Origin: CAYTGM01 sp964437365 | Lineage (GTDB): Bacteria > Sumerlaeota > Sumerlaeia > SLMS01 | Length of the DNA: 64,000 bases | Direction: 5' to 3' | Assembly: GCA_964437365.1 (NCBI GenBank) | Contig: CAYTGM010000011.1 | Span: 62,001-126,000 of the forward strand | Made by a program: the position numbers and the translations under genes | In this document: positions 36,446 to 44,879 of the stretch, one piece after another | How positions within the stretch are numbered: position 1 is the first letter of the stretch | Layout: each line of letters begins with the position of its first letter | Notes under the pieces: generated by a model | What the model saw: only the letters and a program-made list of their open reading frames with translations | Database searches by the model: none | Told to the model about the DNA's origin: nothing

Positions 36446-37472
36446 GCGTCTACCTCCTGTCATGGCGTGGCGCCGGACAACGGCGTTGATGGCTGCACTT
36501 GTACTCAGCTTTTTTGTTGGCTGGGAGCTATACGTGCGTTCCATCGGCTACGCGCCATCTTACAATGATACGAATGCCCTGTGGGCGGAATGGCGTGAGT
36601 ACTTGAATCGAACAGACGATAATCCCATGATTCTGGTCGGTGGGTCTCGAACGCGCTTCGATCTTGATCTGAATGTTATGGAGGATGAGCTTGGAGGGAT
36701 ACGGCCTGTGATGCTCGCCATCAATGGTGCTTCTGGGGTTCCGGCTCTTGAAGACCTGGCAGCCGACCCCTCTATAGACAACGTGGTTGTCTGCAACGTA
36801 ACCGAAGGGCTTTTCTTCGCCCCGGGAGGTCCTCCTGTTGGCAGAACAATGGAGGCGATCGGATACTCGAAAACATGGACTATTTCTAATCGTATATCAC
36901 ATCGGCTTGCACTGATTCCAGAAAGCTTCCTGGCTTTTCTCCAAAAAGAGGATTTATCTCTGAAACCATTGATCGATCGGATTCAGCTGCCCAATCGAGA
37001 AGGTGTCATGACAGGCCCGAAGCTTCCTCCGTATTTTCAAACCGTTCATCGTGACCGTAGCGAGACCATGTGGTGGAAGGTGGAAGAGGATGAAGACTTC
37101 AGAAATGAAATCAAAGAAATCTGGAAAGGTCTCGGCAAGTTTGCCTTCGCACCCAAGGGCGAGATGTACGACGGCCTTATGGCTCGTATCGTTAATTCAG
37201 TAGAGACAATTAGAGAACGAGGCGGAGAGGTTATCTTCCTTCGCCTTCCTTCAACAGGGTGGTATATCGAGCACGAAAGGGAAATGTGGCCTCGCGATGA
37301 ATACTGGGAACACTTGTTAAAAGAAACGGGAAGTGTTGGTATCCACTTTGAGGACTATGAGCAACTGCAGGGATTCGACTGTCCTGAGTGGTCGCACCTC
37401 AATGGTGAAGATGCGACAGAATATACGAAGCGCCTGATGCCGATCTTGAAGGAAAAACTTCAGGAAATATAA
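36420..37472 (+). CDS. SGNH-like membrane-anchored partner of the MBOAT acyltransferase
   Basis: 350 residues: one N-terminal membrane segment (about 22-40), then a periplasmic domain. GGSRTRFDLD at about 73-82 resembles block I of SGNH hydrolases (Ser nucleophile), and the late CPEWSHLNGEDA at about 320-331 fits the DxxH block, with N following the His as in AlgJ/AlgX/DltD-like partners. The role inferred from family and context is the final acyl transfer to an exported glycan. AAGGA lies 7 bases before the ATG, which is inside the end of the MBOAT gene. A hairpin follows the stop. Confidence 0.7.
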   Translation: MRSSIFNFKRLPPVMAWRRTTALMAALVLSFFVGWELYVRSIGYAPSYNDTNALWAEWREYLNRTDDNPMILVGGSRTRFDLDLNVMEDELGGIRPVMLAINGASGVPALEDLAADPSIDNVVVCNVTEGLFFAPGGPPVGRTMEAIGYSKTWTISNRISHRLALIPESFLAFLQKEDLSLKPLIDRIQLPNREGVMTGPKLPPYFQTVHRDRSETMWWKVEEDEDFRNEIKEIWKGLGKFAFAPKGEMYDGLMARIVNSVETIRERGGEVIFLRLPSTGWYIEHEREMWPRDEYWEHLLKETGSVGIHFEDYEQLQGFDCPEWSHLNGEDATEYTKRLMPILKEKLQEI

Positions 37473-37490
37473 CTGATGGATAAACAAGAA

Positions 37491-37513
37491 CAGTCTGCAA
37501 AATATGCAGACTG
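37491..37513. terminator. Bidirectional stem-loop between convergent genes
   Basis: CAGTCTGCA (37491-37499) pairs with TGCAGACTG (37505-37513) around AAATA; flanking AAGA/TCTT extends the stem past one mismatch. T runs are weak on both sides. It lies between the ends of genes stopping at 37472 and 37544. Confidence 0.55.
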
Positions 37514-37543
37514 CTCTTCCAGGGCGATTCTCTTCTGAAAAGT

Positions 37544-38311
37544 CTACTCAACGACAAAGCTATCAAGTTCAACAGGGAGTGCACCTGTTGTGTCCATGTA
37601 TATATTATTGAAGAATAAAACGGCATCGTCGGAAGCGTTGTTGTTTATCGCTGTGAAATAGATGCCATCCGGAGCACCTGTATTTATCAGGTCTCTACCT
37701 GTCGCGGTAAAAGTGGTCTCCACTCCATTCAGATCTTCAACTTCTATATCATAGGTAAGCCCCCCGACTCCCTGGTAGGTTACGGTGACTAAAATTGGTG
37801 TTGAGTTGGGAATACCAGTATCGGCCTCCAACAATTCACCGTCTTCTATGATCCAGTTTGCTTCTTCATCAAAGGCGGCGACTCGGAGAGATTCAAAGAA
37901 GTTTGTGCCTCCTGTTGTAAGACGCGCTCTTGATTCAAAGTTGGTGCTTGAGGCCACACTCTGGAGTCGAAACTGATAGACGGTCCCTGTTGTTGGCGTG
38001 AAGCCCGTTGTATCTCTTGCACCTGCAATGAAGCCGCTGGCCCCTGCATACATGACGAATGTTTCACCGGAAGTATGAAGTGCAGTACTTGCTCCACCGC
38101 CGGTCCCGCTGATGGCACTAAAGAAACCCGAGGAAACGACCGGCTGCCAGGCATTCCATCCTGTACCACCGTTATCAGTGCCCTCGATCTCCGCACTGTT
38201 ATCATCATAAGGTGGGTTACTAGCGATGTCTTCTGCGTCCCACTGGGCGTTCGCAAGTGTTAAGGACCCGCCAAGAAGGAGTCCGGTGAATATAACTCGG
38301 CGAATGTTCAT
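37544..38311 (-). CDS. Secreted beta-sandwich protein of unknown function ending in LPVELDSFVVE
   Basis: 255 residues with a signal peptide (about 1-22, ending ANAQ). The mature part is Gly/Thr/Ser-rich with the NGGTGWNAWQP-type opening found in several secreted extracellular protein families, and it is probably all beta. No enzyme motif is seen. It ends in LPVELDSFVVE; an LPVELxSF string commonly precedes C-terminal sorting or FN3-like domains in FCB-group secreted proteins, but here the protein stops there. A good AGGAG site is partly inside a hairpin. The desaturase gene follows 72 bases away in the opposite reading order (its stop is at 38384, upstream on this strand). Confidence 0.6.
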   Translation of the reverse strand: MNIRRVIFTGLLLGGSLTLANAQWDAEDIASNPPYDDNSAEIEGTDNGGTGWNAWQPVVSSGFFSAISGTGGGASTALHTSGETFVMYAGASGFIAGARDTTGFTPTTGTVYQFRLQSVASSTNFESRARLTTGGTNFFESLRVAAFDEEANWIIEDGELLEADTGIPNSTPILVTVTYQGVGGLTYDIEVEDLNGVETTFTATGRDLINTGAPDGIYFTAINNNASDDAVLFFNNIYMDTTGALPVELDSFVVE

Positions 38312-38319
38312 TGAACTCT

Positions 38320-38338
38320 CCTGAAAAAATTTTTCAGG
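38320..38338 (-). promoter_or_regulatory. Hairpin covering the ribosome binding site of the 38311 gene
   Basis: A 19-base near-perfect palindrome (arms CCTGAAAAA and TTTTTCAGG in the minus-strand RNA) ends in the AGG of AGGAG, the Shine-Dalgarno sequence of the gene starting at 38311. It could block translation, or be part of a terminator for the upstream desaturase gene. Confidence 0.4.
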
Positions 38339-38383
38339 AACGTGAAGAAAGAAAGGCTGGCTGTAAAGTCAGTTTTTGTTTAT

Positions 38384-39421
38384 TTAGGTAGTTGCCATCA
38401 TGCGCTTGAGCTCGCGGAAACCGATCATGCGATGGTTCTCTTCGTCCCAAAGGGCAAGGTTCATCAGACGAAATGTATCCCACAGCTTGATTTTCTTTGC
38501 CTGCTGCAGTGCCTCATGTGCCTTCATGGCTTCTTCGATTTTATAGTTTGGTATACGGGCATTCAAGTGGTGAACGTGATGAATTCCAATGCTGGCAGTC
38601 AACCATTGCAGGGGCTTTGGAAGGTCCAGATGGGTGCTTCCCTTCAAGGCCGCTTCAACATAATCCCATTCAACATGCTCATGAAAATAGGATTCTTCAA
38701 ACTGGTGCTGAACGTAGAAGAGCCAGACGCCAAGTGTGCTGGCGATAATGGTGACGGGTGCCTGAATCAGGAGAAAGTTTCCATAACCAAGCAGGTAGCC
38801 AAGGATCAAAATGGAGAGTGCAATGGCAAGGTTTGTCCACCAGACGCTACGCCATTCTGCTTTCCAGTTTCTGGGGAGGCCCCAGGGATAACGATGCTTG
38901 ATAATGAACTGAAAGGCTGGGCCAAGTCCAAGAAGAATGAACGGATTTCTGTAAAGACGATATCTGATGCGTCCCCACTTCGTCAGGGCCTGATACTCAG
39001 ACACGGTTAGAAGTGAAATATCCCCAACTCCACGAAAATCAAGATCGCCAGAATGGGAATGATGGTAAGCGTGGGAGCGGCGCCAGTACTGGTGTGGAGT
39101 TAATGTCAGAACGCCGATGATGAACCCAAGGACGTGCTGGGCTCTTTGGGATTTGAAGTAGGATCCATGCCCGCAGTCGTGCTGGATCATGAAAAGTCGA
39201 ACCAGAAAACATGCGGTAGGAATTGTCAAAGCAAGCGCGAGAATGACGCTGTATTGTATGCAAAGATAGGCAACCGCCCAGAAACTTAAATAGAGGGCGA
39301 AGGTGGAGCTTATTTGCCAGGTGCTTTTAAGGTCATCTGGCTTGCTGTATTCTGCGGTGGTTTTGTACCACTCCTGTGGAGTGGATGGGGTAGAACTGGT
39401 ATTAGTTTTTTTCACACTCAA
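38384..39421 (-). CDS. Membrane fatty-acid desaturase
   Basis: 345 residues with four or more hydrophobic segments and the three histidine boxes of di-iron acyl desaturases: HDCGH (81-85), HAYHH (117-121) and a late HHVHH near residue 290. The layout resembles omega-6/delta-12 type enzymes (FA_desaturase family), which introduce double bonds into membrane lipid acyl chains. The start is uncertain: the frame begins with TTG at 39421 or GTG two codons later, and no Shine-Dalgarno sequence is visible. No electron donor gene is adjacent. Confidence 0.87.
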   Translation of the reverse strand: MSVKKTNTSSTPSTPQEWYKTTAEYSKPDDLKSTWQISSTFALYLSFWAVAYLCIQYSVILALALTIPTACFLVRLFMIQHDCGHGSYFKSQRAQHVLGFIIGVLTLTPHQYWRRSHAYHHSHSGDLDFRGVGDISLLTVSEYQALTKWGRIRYRLYRNPFILLGLGPAFQFIIKHRYPWGLPRNWKAEWRSVWWTNLAIALSILILGYLLGYGNFLLIQAPVTIIASTLGVWLFYVQHQFEESYFHEHVEWDYVEAALKGSTHLDLPKPLQWLTASIGIHHVHHLNARIPNYKIEEAMKAHEALQQAKKIKLWDTFRLMNLALWDEENHRMIGFRELKRMMATT

Positions 39422-39737
39422 GTCTTAAAACACCACAAAGAGGATGTGGTTGTGTTGGATTGGCTCCCTCGCCGACTGAAGAAAGGCAGCAATGGGGGAT
39501 CAAACGCAAGTGTAAAGCGGACAAGGGGTCTGACAGCCCCTTGCACAAAACAATGTGTTTATTTCTCGAACAATTCTTCAATTGGCAACGTCCGTTTACG
39601 GGACACTTTTGCCCCGGAGATTGTGGAAAACCTGTGGATAGTCGCAATTTATCTTCAACGGATTCTTTTCTGGACAAATGAGCACAAAATTGGAACTTCT
39701 TTATTGTGAATTAATCATCTGGAGGAAATCTCGAAAA
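39422..39737. other. Divergent promoter region with a GC-rich hairpin
   Basis: 316 bases between the divergent desaturase and amidase genes. CAAGGGG (39522-39528) is perfectly inverted as CCCCTTG (39537-39543) around TCTGACAG. No T run follows closely, so it may be a leader structure or a protein site. No gene was recognised. Confidence 0.45.
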
Positions 39738-42281
39738 TTGAAAAAAAACGTACTCACATTGCTGGCTCTATGGCTTAATCTGGCGGCAATGACATCGCAT
39801 GGTATCAGTGATGCGGAATGTCGCGCGGCTGGAGGCACCTCAGATCATGGAGTCTCAGGAATCACCAATCCTTCAAATCTTAAATCTGTCACTACATTGA
39901 AGGATTTTCCCGTTCGTGCAACGTCACCAATCGGTTTGAACCTATCGGAGGATGATCTCCAGCCTGCGGGGGTCTTGAGCGGCAAAGTAATCTATTTAGG
40001 AGCTGGGCATGGATGGACCGCGGGCAGCAACGGAGCATGGAATACCCAGCGCGGTGAAAACGGAACGGGAATGATCGAGGATCTTGGAAACATTGATCAG
40101 CTGACGATCTTTGTCGACTACCTCTATCAGGCTGGGGCTACGATCGTTCCATTCAGGCCAGTTGGAAATCAACTCAACGAGGTTGTTCTAGATAATGATG
40201 ATCCAGAAGTAGAATTCATCCCGGAAAATGCGTGGGGGTTCGGAAGTAATATTGATTATTTCGGAGGAGCTAATGATGCTGAGAGGTTTCGCTTTGCATT
40301 AAGCAATTCAGAGATAACTGCCGTTGCTCGTTATACTCCCAAATTGCCAGAGGCAGGCTACTATCCGATATATGTGTGGTCACGCAGTGGCGGAGACTCC
40401 CTGCCTGATCAGGAATATCGAGTCCTCCATACGGGAGGTGCAACAGTCGTTAAGGTCAATCATTTATACGTGGGTGATGGTTGGGTATATATCGGGAACT
40501 TTTACTTTAATGAGGGAACTGAGGGGTCCGTTGAAGTATTAAACAGAACATCAAGTACGGAAGGTGGCGTTGCTGTCGCCGATGCGATAAGGTTTGGAAA
40601 CGGTATGGGAGATATAGATCGGGGTGCAGGTATTTCTGGCGAGCCTCGAGAAGATGAAGCTTCCAGGTATTGGATTCAGAGAGCACTTGGAATCAATGCC
40701 CCCACTTCAATCTATGATCAGTCATCGCTCAACGATCAAAGTGATAATGTGAGTGCGCCAACGCGCATGACTGCCTGGATGAATGATGAGTTTTATGGGT
40801 CAGAGACAGATCGTATTTATCTCGGGTTTCATTCTAATGCATTCGATCCAGGCTCACTGGGTCTATACAATGGTAATAATTTCAGCGGGGCGGCGACACA
40901 AAACCAGGAGGAGTGGGCCTTTATCATCGCCAATGAACTGAACACCGACCTGGTTGACATTGGATCTCCACCATTTGAATCGCCATGGCCTGACCGAGTT
41001 GCACAAGGGCTTAGCCTGACGCTCGACAGGACAGATATAGAATTTGGAGAAATACGTGGCGATCGATTGAATTACGAAATGGATGCGACTATCATCGAAG
41101 TCGCTGCTCACGGAAATCTGAATGAAGCACAATTGATGAGGGATCTGAAGGTTCGAAGAGCTGTCGCCCGAGCCTCACTCCAGGCTATTATCCGTTACTT
41201 TCATGAATACGGCGGTGACCCTCTTGTCTTTCCGCCTGATACTCCAGGAGAAGTAAGTGCAACCCTTAATGCTGATGATACGGTATCTCTTGAATGGAAA
41301 GAACCTGAAGCAAACTCTATCGTTGGTGATCAGGCAACTGGGTATGATATATATTCCTCGTCAGATGGACGTGGATATACCATATTCAAGTCAATAGATG
41401 ATCAGGTGACATCTACGACATTGACTGATGTCCCTCTTGGAGATACAGTTTACTATAAAATTGCTGCAAGAAACGCTGGAGGGTCATCCATCCCCTCTGA
41501 GCCAGTATGTGTCTATAATACTATCGCAGACAGCTCACGCCTTCTGATTGTCAACGGCTTTGATAGAATTGATCGTTTTATGTCATTCAAGCAAACGGTT
41601 TTCGGGAATACGATAGTCGACCGCGTGAAAGCTCATTTGATAAACTCACAAGATTACGTTGTGGAGCACGCAGAAGCGCTCGCACCGCACGGAAGAGAGT
41701 TCTCTTCCTGCTCCAATGAAGCGGTGATAAATGGAGATGTTGATCTGTTCGATTACGATGCAGTCTTCTGGATTCTTGGAGAAGAATCGACAACAGATGA
41801 GACTTTCAGTGATTTGGAAATATCACTCCTGGAGCCTTATCTTGATGCGGGAAACAGGATTTTTGTATCGGGATCTGAAGTCGCCTGGGATCTGGATAAT
41901 CTTGTCGGTGATCCAGCATTCTATAATAACTATCTTTCTTCCGACTATATCGCTGATCTCTCGAATAGCTATCTGGTAAACGGTGAGACCGGAAGTATAT
42001 TTGAAGGACTTACCTTTGATTTCTCTCCTGGCAGTGATCAGTACGATGCCGAGTTTGCTGATGTGATTCAGCCCGGGACAGGGGGCAGCATCTGTGCTCG
42101 CTATACGACAGGAGGCGGCGCAGCTATACAAGGGGCCACAGGAAGCCCTGAGCGGCGTGTGGTGACTCTTGGGTTCCCCTTTGAGCTGATCAGAGGTGAT
42201 TCGACTCGCATCGAAGCCATGCGGCGCGTTCTTGAGTATTTCGAGATTCCGAGAGCCTCTGATTCATGGATGTTACGTTGA
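39738..42281 (+). CDS. Secreted amidase_3-type wall amidase with inserted golvesin domain, FN3 and GATase-like C-terminus
   Basis: 847 residues from TTG 39738, chosen because GGAGGA (39721-39726) precedes it and a signal peptide follows directly; ATG 39678 is in frame but places 20 odd residues before the signal. KVIYLGAGHGWT (His near 91) starts an N-acetylmuramoyl-L-alanine amidase_3 fold; YLGFHSNAF and IIEVAAHGNLNEAQLM supply the second His and the catalytic Glu. Between the first strand and these lies a golvesin-like beta-sandwich (VLDNDDPEVEF to VAVADAIRFG). Then come FN3 (about 500-595) and a C-terminal class I glutamine-amidotransferase-like Rossmann domain as in xanthan-lyase-type proteins (LLIVNGFDR, YDAVFWILGEES, LGFPFELI). 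It probably cleaves peptidoglycan outside the inner membrane. Confidence 0.8.
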   Translation: MKKNVLTLLALWLNLAAMTSHGISDAECRAAGGTSDHGVSGITNPSNLKSVTTLKDFPVRATSPIGLNLSEDDLQPAGVLSGKVIYLGAGHGWTAGSNGAWNTQRGENGTGMIEDLGNIDQLTIFVDYLYQAGATIVPFRPVGNQLNEVVLDNDDPEVEFIPENAWGFGSNIDYFGGANDAERFRFALSNSEITAVARYTPKLPEAGYYPIYVWSRSGGDSLPDQEYRVLHTGGATVVKVNHLYVGDGWVYIGNFYFNEGTEGSVEVLNRTSSTEGGVAVADAIRFGNGMGDIDRGAGISGEPREDEASRYWIQRALGINAPTSIYDQSSLNDQSDNVSAPTRMTAWMNDEFYGSETDRIYLGFHSNAFDPGSLGLYNGNNFSGAATQNQEEWAFIIANELNTDLVDIGSPPFESPWPDRVAQGLSLTLDRTDIEFGEIRGDRLNYEMDATIIEVAAHGNLNEAQLMRDLKVRRAVARASLQAIIRYFHEYGGDPLVFPPDTPGEVSATLNADDTVSLEWKEPEANSIVGDQATGYDIYSSSDGRGYTIFKSIDDQVTSTTLTDVPLGDTVYYKIAARNAGGSSIPSEPVCVYNTIADSSRLLIVNGFDRIDRFMSFKQTVFGNTIVDRVKAHLINSQDYVVEHAEALAPHGREFSSCSNEAVINGDVDLFDYDAVFWILGEESTTDETFSDLEISLLEPYLDAGNRIFVSGSEVAWDLDNLVGDPAFYNNYLSSDYIADLSNSYLVNGETGSIFEGLTFDFSPGSDQYDAEFADVIQPGTGGSICARYTTGGGAAIQGATGSPERRVVTLGFPFELIRGDSTRIEAMRRVLEYFEIPRASDSWMLR

Positions 42282-42343
42282 TCGATTTACCGGGACTTCT
42301 TCTTGCAGACTAGACGTGGAAACGGTCCCAAAGGATGACAAAA

Positions 42344-42841
42344 ATGCGCACTCTCATCGCTCTATGCACGTTGTTTCTATTTCTCAGTTCCTGCAAATCA
42401 CTGGAAAACAGAGCCTCAGAAGATGGAAATCCGTCTGCGGGAGGTGATGAGAAGACTTCTCAATGGAACCTGGAAGATAACAACCTTGTCCTCGAAGGCT
42501 ATGACATCATCAGTTACTTCGACGGAGCTCCTGTGAAAGGGACCGATACTATCCAAACCGAGCACCAAGGGCACCTCTATTATTTCTCCTCAGAAGAAAA
42601 TAGAGACAAGTTCGCAAAAACGCCTGAAGATTACCCTGTAGCCTATGGTGGCTGGTGCGCATGGGCGATGGTTGATGGCAAAAAGGTGGGAGTTGATCCT
42701 GAAACCTACAAGATTCAGGATGGTGAACTTCTGCTTTTCTATAACGGACTTTGGGGCAATACACTTAAGTCATGGGACTCAGAAGATCCGGGCGAGTTGG
42801 CAGGAAAAGCTGATATTGAGTGGGAGAAGATTCAAAACTGA
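42344..42841 (+). CDS. YHS domain lipoprotein
   Basis: 165 residues from ATG 42344; AAGGA at 42331-42335 lies 8 bases before it, while the ATG at 42335 overlaps the site. Lipobox LFLSSC near residue 17 predicts a lipoprotein. Residues about 45-110 form a YHS domain (LEGYDIISYFDGAPVKG, HLYYFSSEENRDKF, YGGWCAWAM); this small domain is often linked to metal binding. A single Cys is present in GGWCAWA. Its role is unknown, and there is no metal transporter next to it. Confidence 0.8.
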   Translation: MRTLIALCTLFLFLSSCKSLENRASEDGNPSAGGDEKTSQWNLEDNNLVLEGYDIISYFDGAPVKGTDTIQTEHQGHLYYFSSEENRDKFAKTPEDYPVAYGGWCAWAMVDGKKVGVDPETYKIQDGELLLFYNGLWGNTLKSWDSEDPGELAGKADIEWEKIQN

Positions 42842-42933
42842 GAGTCCTCGTGATTTTCCTGCTTTCCTCTCTGAAACTGTTTATCTAGGCTATTTACGCA
42901 CCATGTCTGTATCGACTGCGAAAAGCCTGATTG

Positions 42934-44424
42934 ATGAAAGCCTACCTTCCAAAAACGAGAAAAGAGAAAAGCGCCCGCAGAAGTGCCAGATCTGCACAAT
43001 GGGCGATTCTCGTCCTTGGTGTGCACCTGTTTCTCATGTTCGTTGGGGGGGTACTTATTGTACGTCATCTGATCAACAACCTTGCGGAAGAGTGGCCGAA
43101 CTATCTGGAGCTCGTTGGCCGCGCGATCTCAGATCCGCCACGGGAATACTTTAACTTCCTTGCCTATGTGACCAACCCGGATACAGGAGAAGTGGACCAG
43201 GAGCTTCTCGAGTTCTACTACCCAAGTGAAGAGGGAAACAGAAACTCAGATTCTGAGGGACTTAGAAGGTCACTTCAGTCGGCTGTCGGCGAAGAGTTTA
43301 TCGAATCTGCTTATATACTCACACCTTCCGGCGTCATTATCTGGAATGATGCGGGGCAGCCCGTTGAAGAAGCCAGCAGACAGACTTTCGTTGATGTGGA
43401 AAGGCAGTGGGTTGATCGTGCAGCACAAGGGACCATTGCAATGACTGATGCCCGTGTGGCTCAGCTTCCATATGTTATCTACTTCCCTCTCCGGGATACG
43501 ATCAATAACGAGGTTGTGGCGCTACTCAGACTGGAAGCAGACACAGAGCGTTATATGCGTCTGAGGATAGGCCGATTGCTGATTCTTCGGAACAGGCTCT
43601 TCTTCGGATCGATAATTTCCTTCTTTGTTTTGTTATTCCTGTATATAACAACTGTTCGACTTGTGAAGCGAACAATCGTTGCCGAGCGTGTAGCTGCCCA
43701 GTCTGATCGACTCCGATCACTTGGTACGATGACAGCAGGCATCGCCCATGAGATTCGCAACCCTCTTGGTATACTTCTTCTCCAGATCGAGGAGCTCGAA
43801 GCTATCACAAGCTCTCTCGAAGGGGAATCCAGCCGTCAAGAAATTCAAACAATTTGCGATGAATTGAAAACAGAGACGCTGCGACTTAAAGAGTTGACTG
43901 AAGATTTCCTCCGTTTCAGCAATGCTTCAAATAGTGAAAAAGAGCGCGAGCAAATAGTAGATGTCCTGGAGACAGCCAGAAATGCTTTTCAGATGTGGCA
44001 AAAGGGCGTTGATAGTCATCTTCGAAAGGTTGAACTTGAAATTAATGTCTCAAAGGAGCAGTCTGTCTATATTGCCTTTTCTGAAGATCGGCTCAAACAG
44101 ATCCTCTTGAATCTCCTGAGAAATGCCGATGAAGCATTAGCGGATAAGAAGGGCGAAATATATCTAAGGGTTGAGACGACCGCTTCAGAAGTTCGTCTCA
44201 TCGTTGAGGACAATGGCCCGGGAATTTCTGGCTCGGCCGACGAGATCTTTGACCCCTTCTACACAACGAGGGCGAAAGGAACGGGTCTTGGCCTCAGTCT
44301 CAGTCGTGCCATGACGGAATCTGCAGGCGGAGATCTTGTTTACAATAGTGACCATAAGCAGGGAGCGCAGTTTATCCTGAGCTTTCCCCTCATCAAGCAA
44401 AGTGACTCAACAACCACGAACTGA
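42934..44424 (+). CDS. Membrane sensor histidine kinase
   Basis: 496 residues. Two membrane segments (about 26-46 and 225-246) enclose a periplasmic sensor domain of about 175 residues with no clear family. HisKA follows, with phospho-acceptor His in AGIAHEIRNPLG (near 270), then HATPase_c with N box (LLNLLRNADEAL), G1 (EDNGPG), F box (DPFYTTR) and G2 (GTGLGLSLS). No response regulator is adjacent, so its partner must lie elsewhere. It precedes the PASTA protein and RND pump genes on the same strand and could regulate them. The start is uncertain: ATG 42934 has no good Shine-Dalgarno sequence. Confidence 0.86.
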   Translation: MKAYLPKTRKEKSARRSARSAQWAILVLGVHLFLMFVGGVLIVRHLINNLAEEWPNYLELVGRAISDPPREYFNFLAYVTNPDTGEVDQELLEFYYPSEEGNRNSDSEGLRRSLQSAVGEEFIESAYILTPSGVIIWNDAGQPVEEASRQTFVDVERQWVDRAAQGTIAMTDARVAQLPYVIYFPLRDTINNEVVALLRLEADTERYMRLRIGRLLILRNRLFFGSIISFFVLLFLYITTVRLVKRTIVAERVAAQSDRLRSLGTMTAGIAHEIRNPLGILLLQIEELEAITSSLEGESSRQEIQTICDELKTETLRLKELTEDFLRFSNASNSEKEREQIVDVLETARNAFQMWQKGVDSHLRKVELEINVSKEQSVYIAFSEDRLKQILLNLLRNADEALADKKGEIYLRVETTASEVRLIVEDNGPGISGSADEIFDPFYTTRAKGTGLGLSLSRAMTESAGGDLVYNSDHKQGAQFILSFPLIKQSDSTTTN

Positions 44425-44482
44425 GAATTCTGCAGATTTTTACTTGCTGTTGTGCAGCGCGGCATCAGACCTAATGCACATT

Positions 44483-44818
44483 ATGGGTGCAAAAGAGAAA
44501 ACACAGTATGGATTGTTCGGCCTTATCTGGCGCCTTGGCGTGGCAGGTTTCCTGTCAATTGGTCTTGGAGCGGTAGCCTGCTACTTTGCTGTTCAATATA
44601 TCGTTGTCACACCTGAAGAATCAGCCCCGGATCTACTCACCATGGAACTGGTTGAGGCAGTGGAAAAAGCTTCTGGGAAGGGTTTTTCTGTTCAAATTGA
44701 AAAGAATGAATCCACCGATTTAGTAGAAGAAGGTAGAGTCCTTTCGCAGCGTCCAACACCAGGAACGATCGTAAAAGTTGGATCGACGATTCGGCTTACG
44801 GTTGCCTCTGCCCCGTAA
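44483..44818 (+). CDS. Single-pass membrane protein with one PASTA domain
   Basis: About 111 residues from ATG 44483 (ATG 44474 is also possible; the frame opens at GTG 44402 inside the previous gene). One membrane helix (about 12-36) is followed by one PASTA domain (APDLLTMELVEAVEKA to VLSQRPTPGTIVKVGSTIRL). PASTA domains bind muropeptides or stabilise penicillin-binding proteins and Ser/Thr kinases, usually as several copies next to a catalytic domain; here a single copy stands alone. It may be an accessory to an envelope enzyme or the neighbouring kinase. Function is inference. Confidence 0.72.
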   Translation: MGAKEKTQYGLFGLIWRLGVAGFLSIGLGAVACYFAVQYIVVTPEESAPDLLTMELVEAVEKASGKGFSVQIEKNESTDLVEEGRVLSQRPTPGTIVKVGSTIRLTVASAP

Positions 44819-44879
44819 CTTGCTGTCCTCTCATTAGTCGCATGCGACCACGTATTCGCCTCCCCTGAGGTCTCTCCTT

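Noticed and set aside
38342..39010. 222-codon plus-strand frame over the desaturase
   Set aside because: Antisense shadow of the histidine-box desaturase; no homology pattern.
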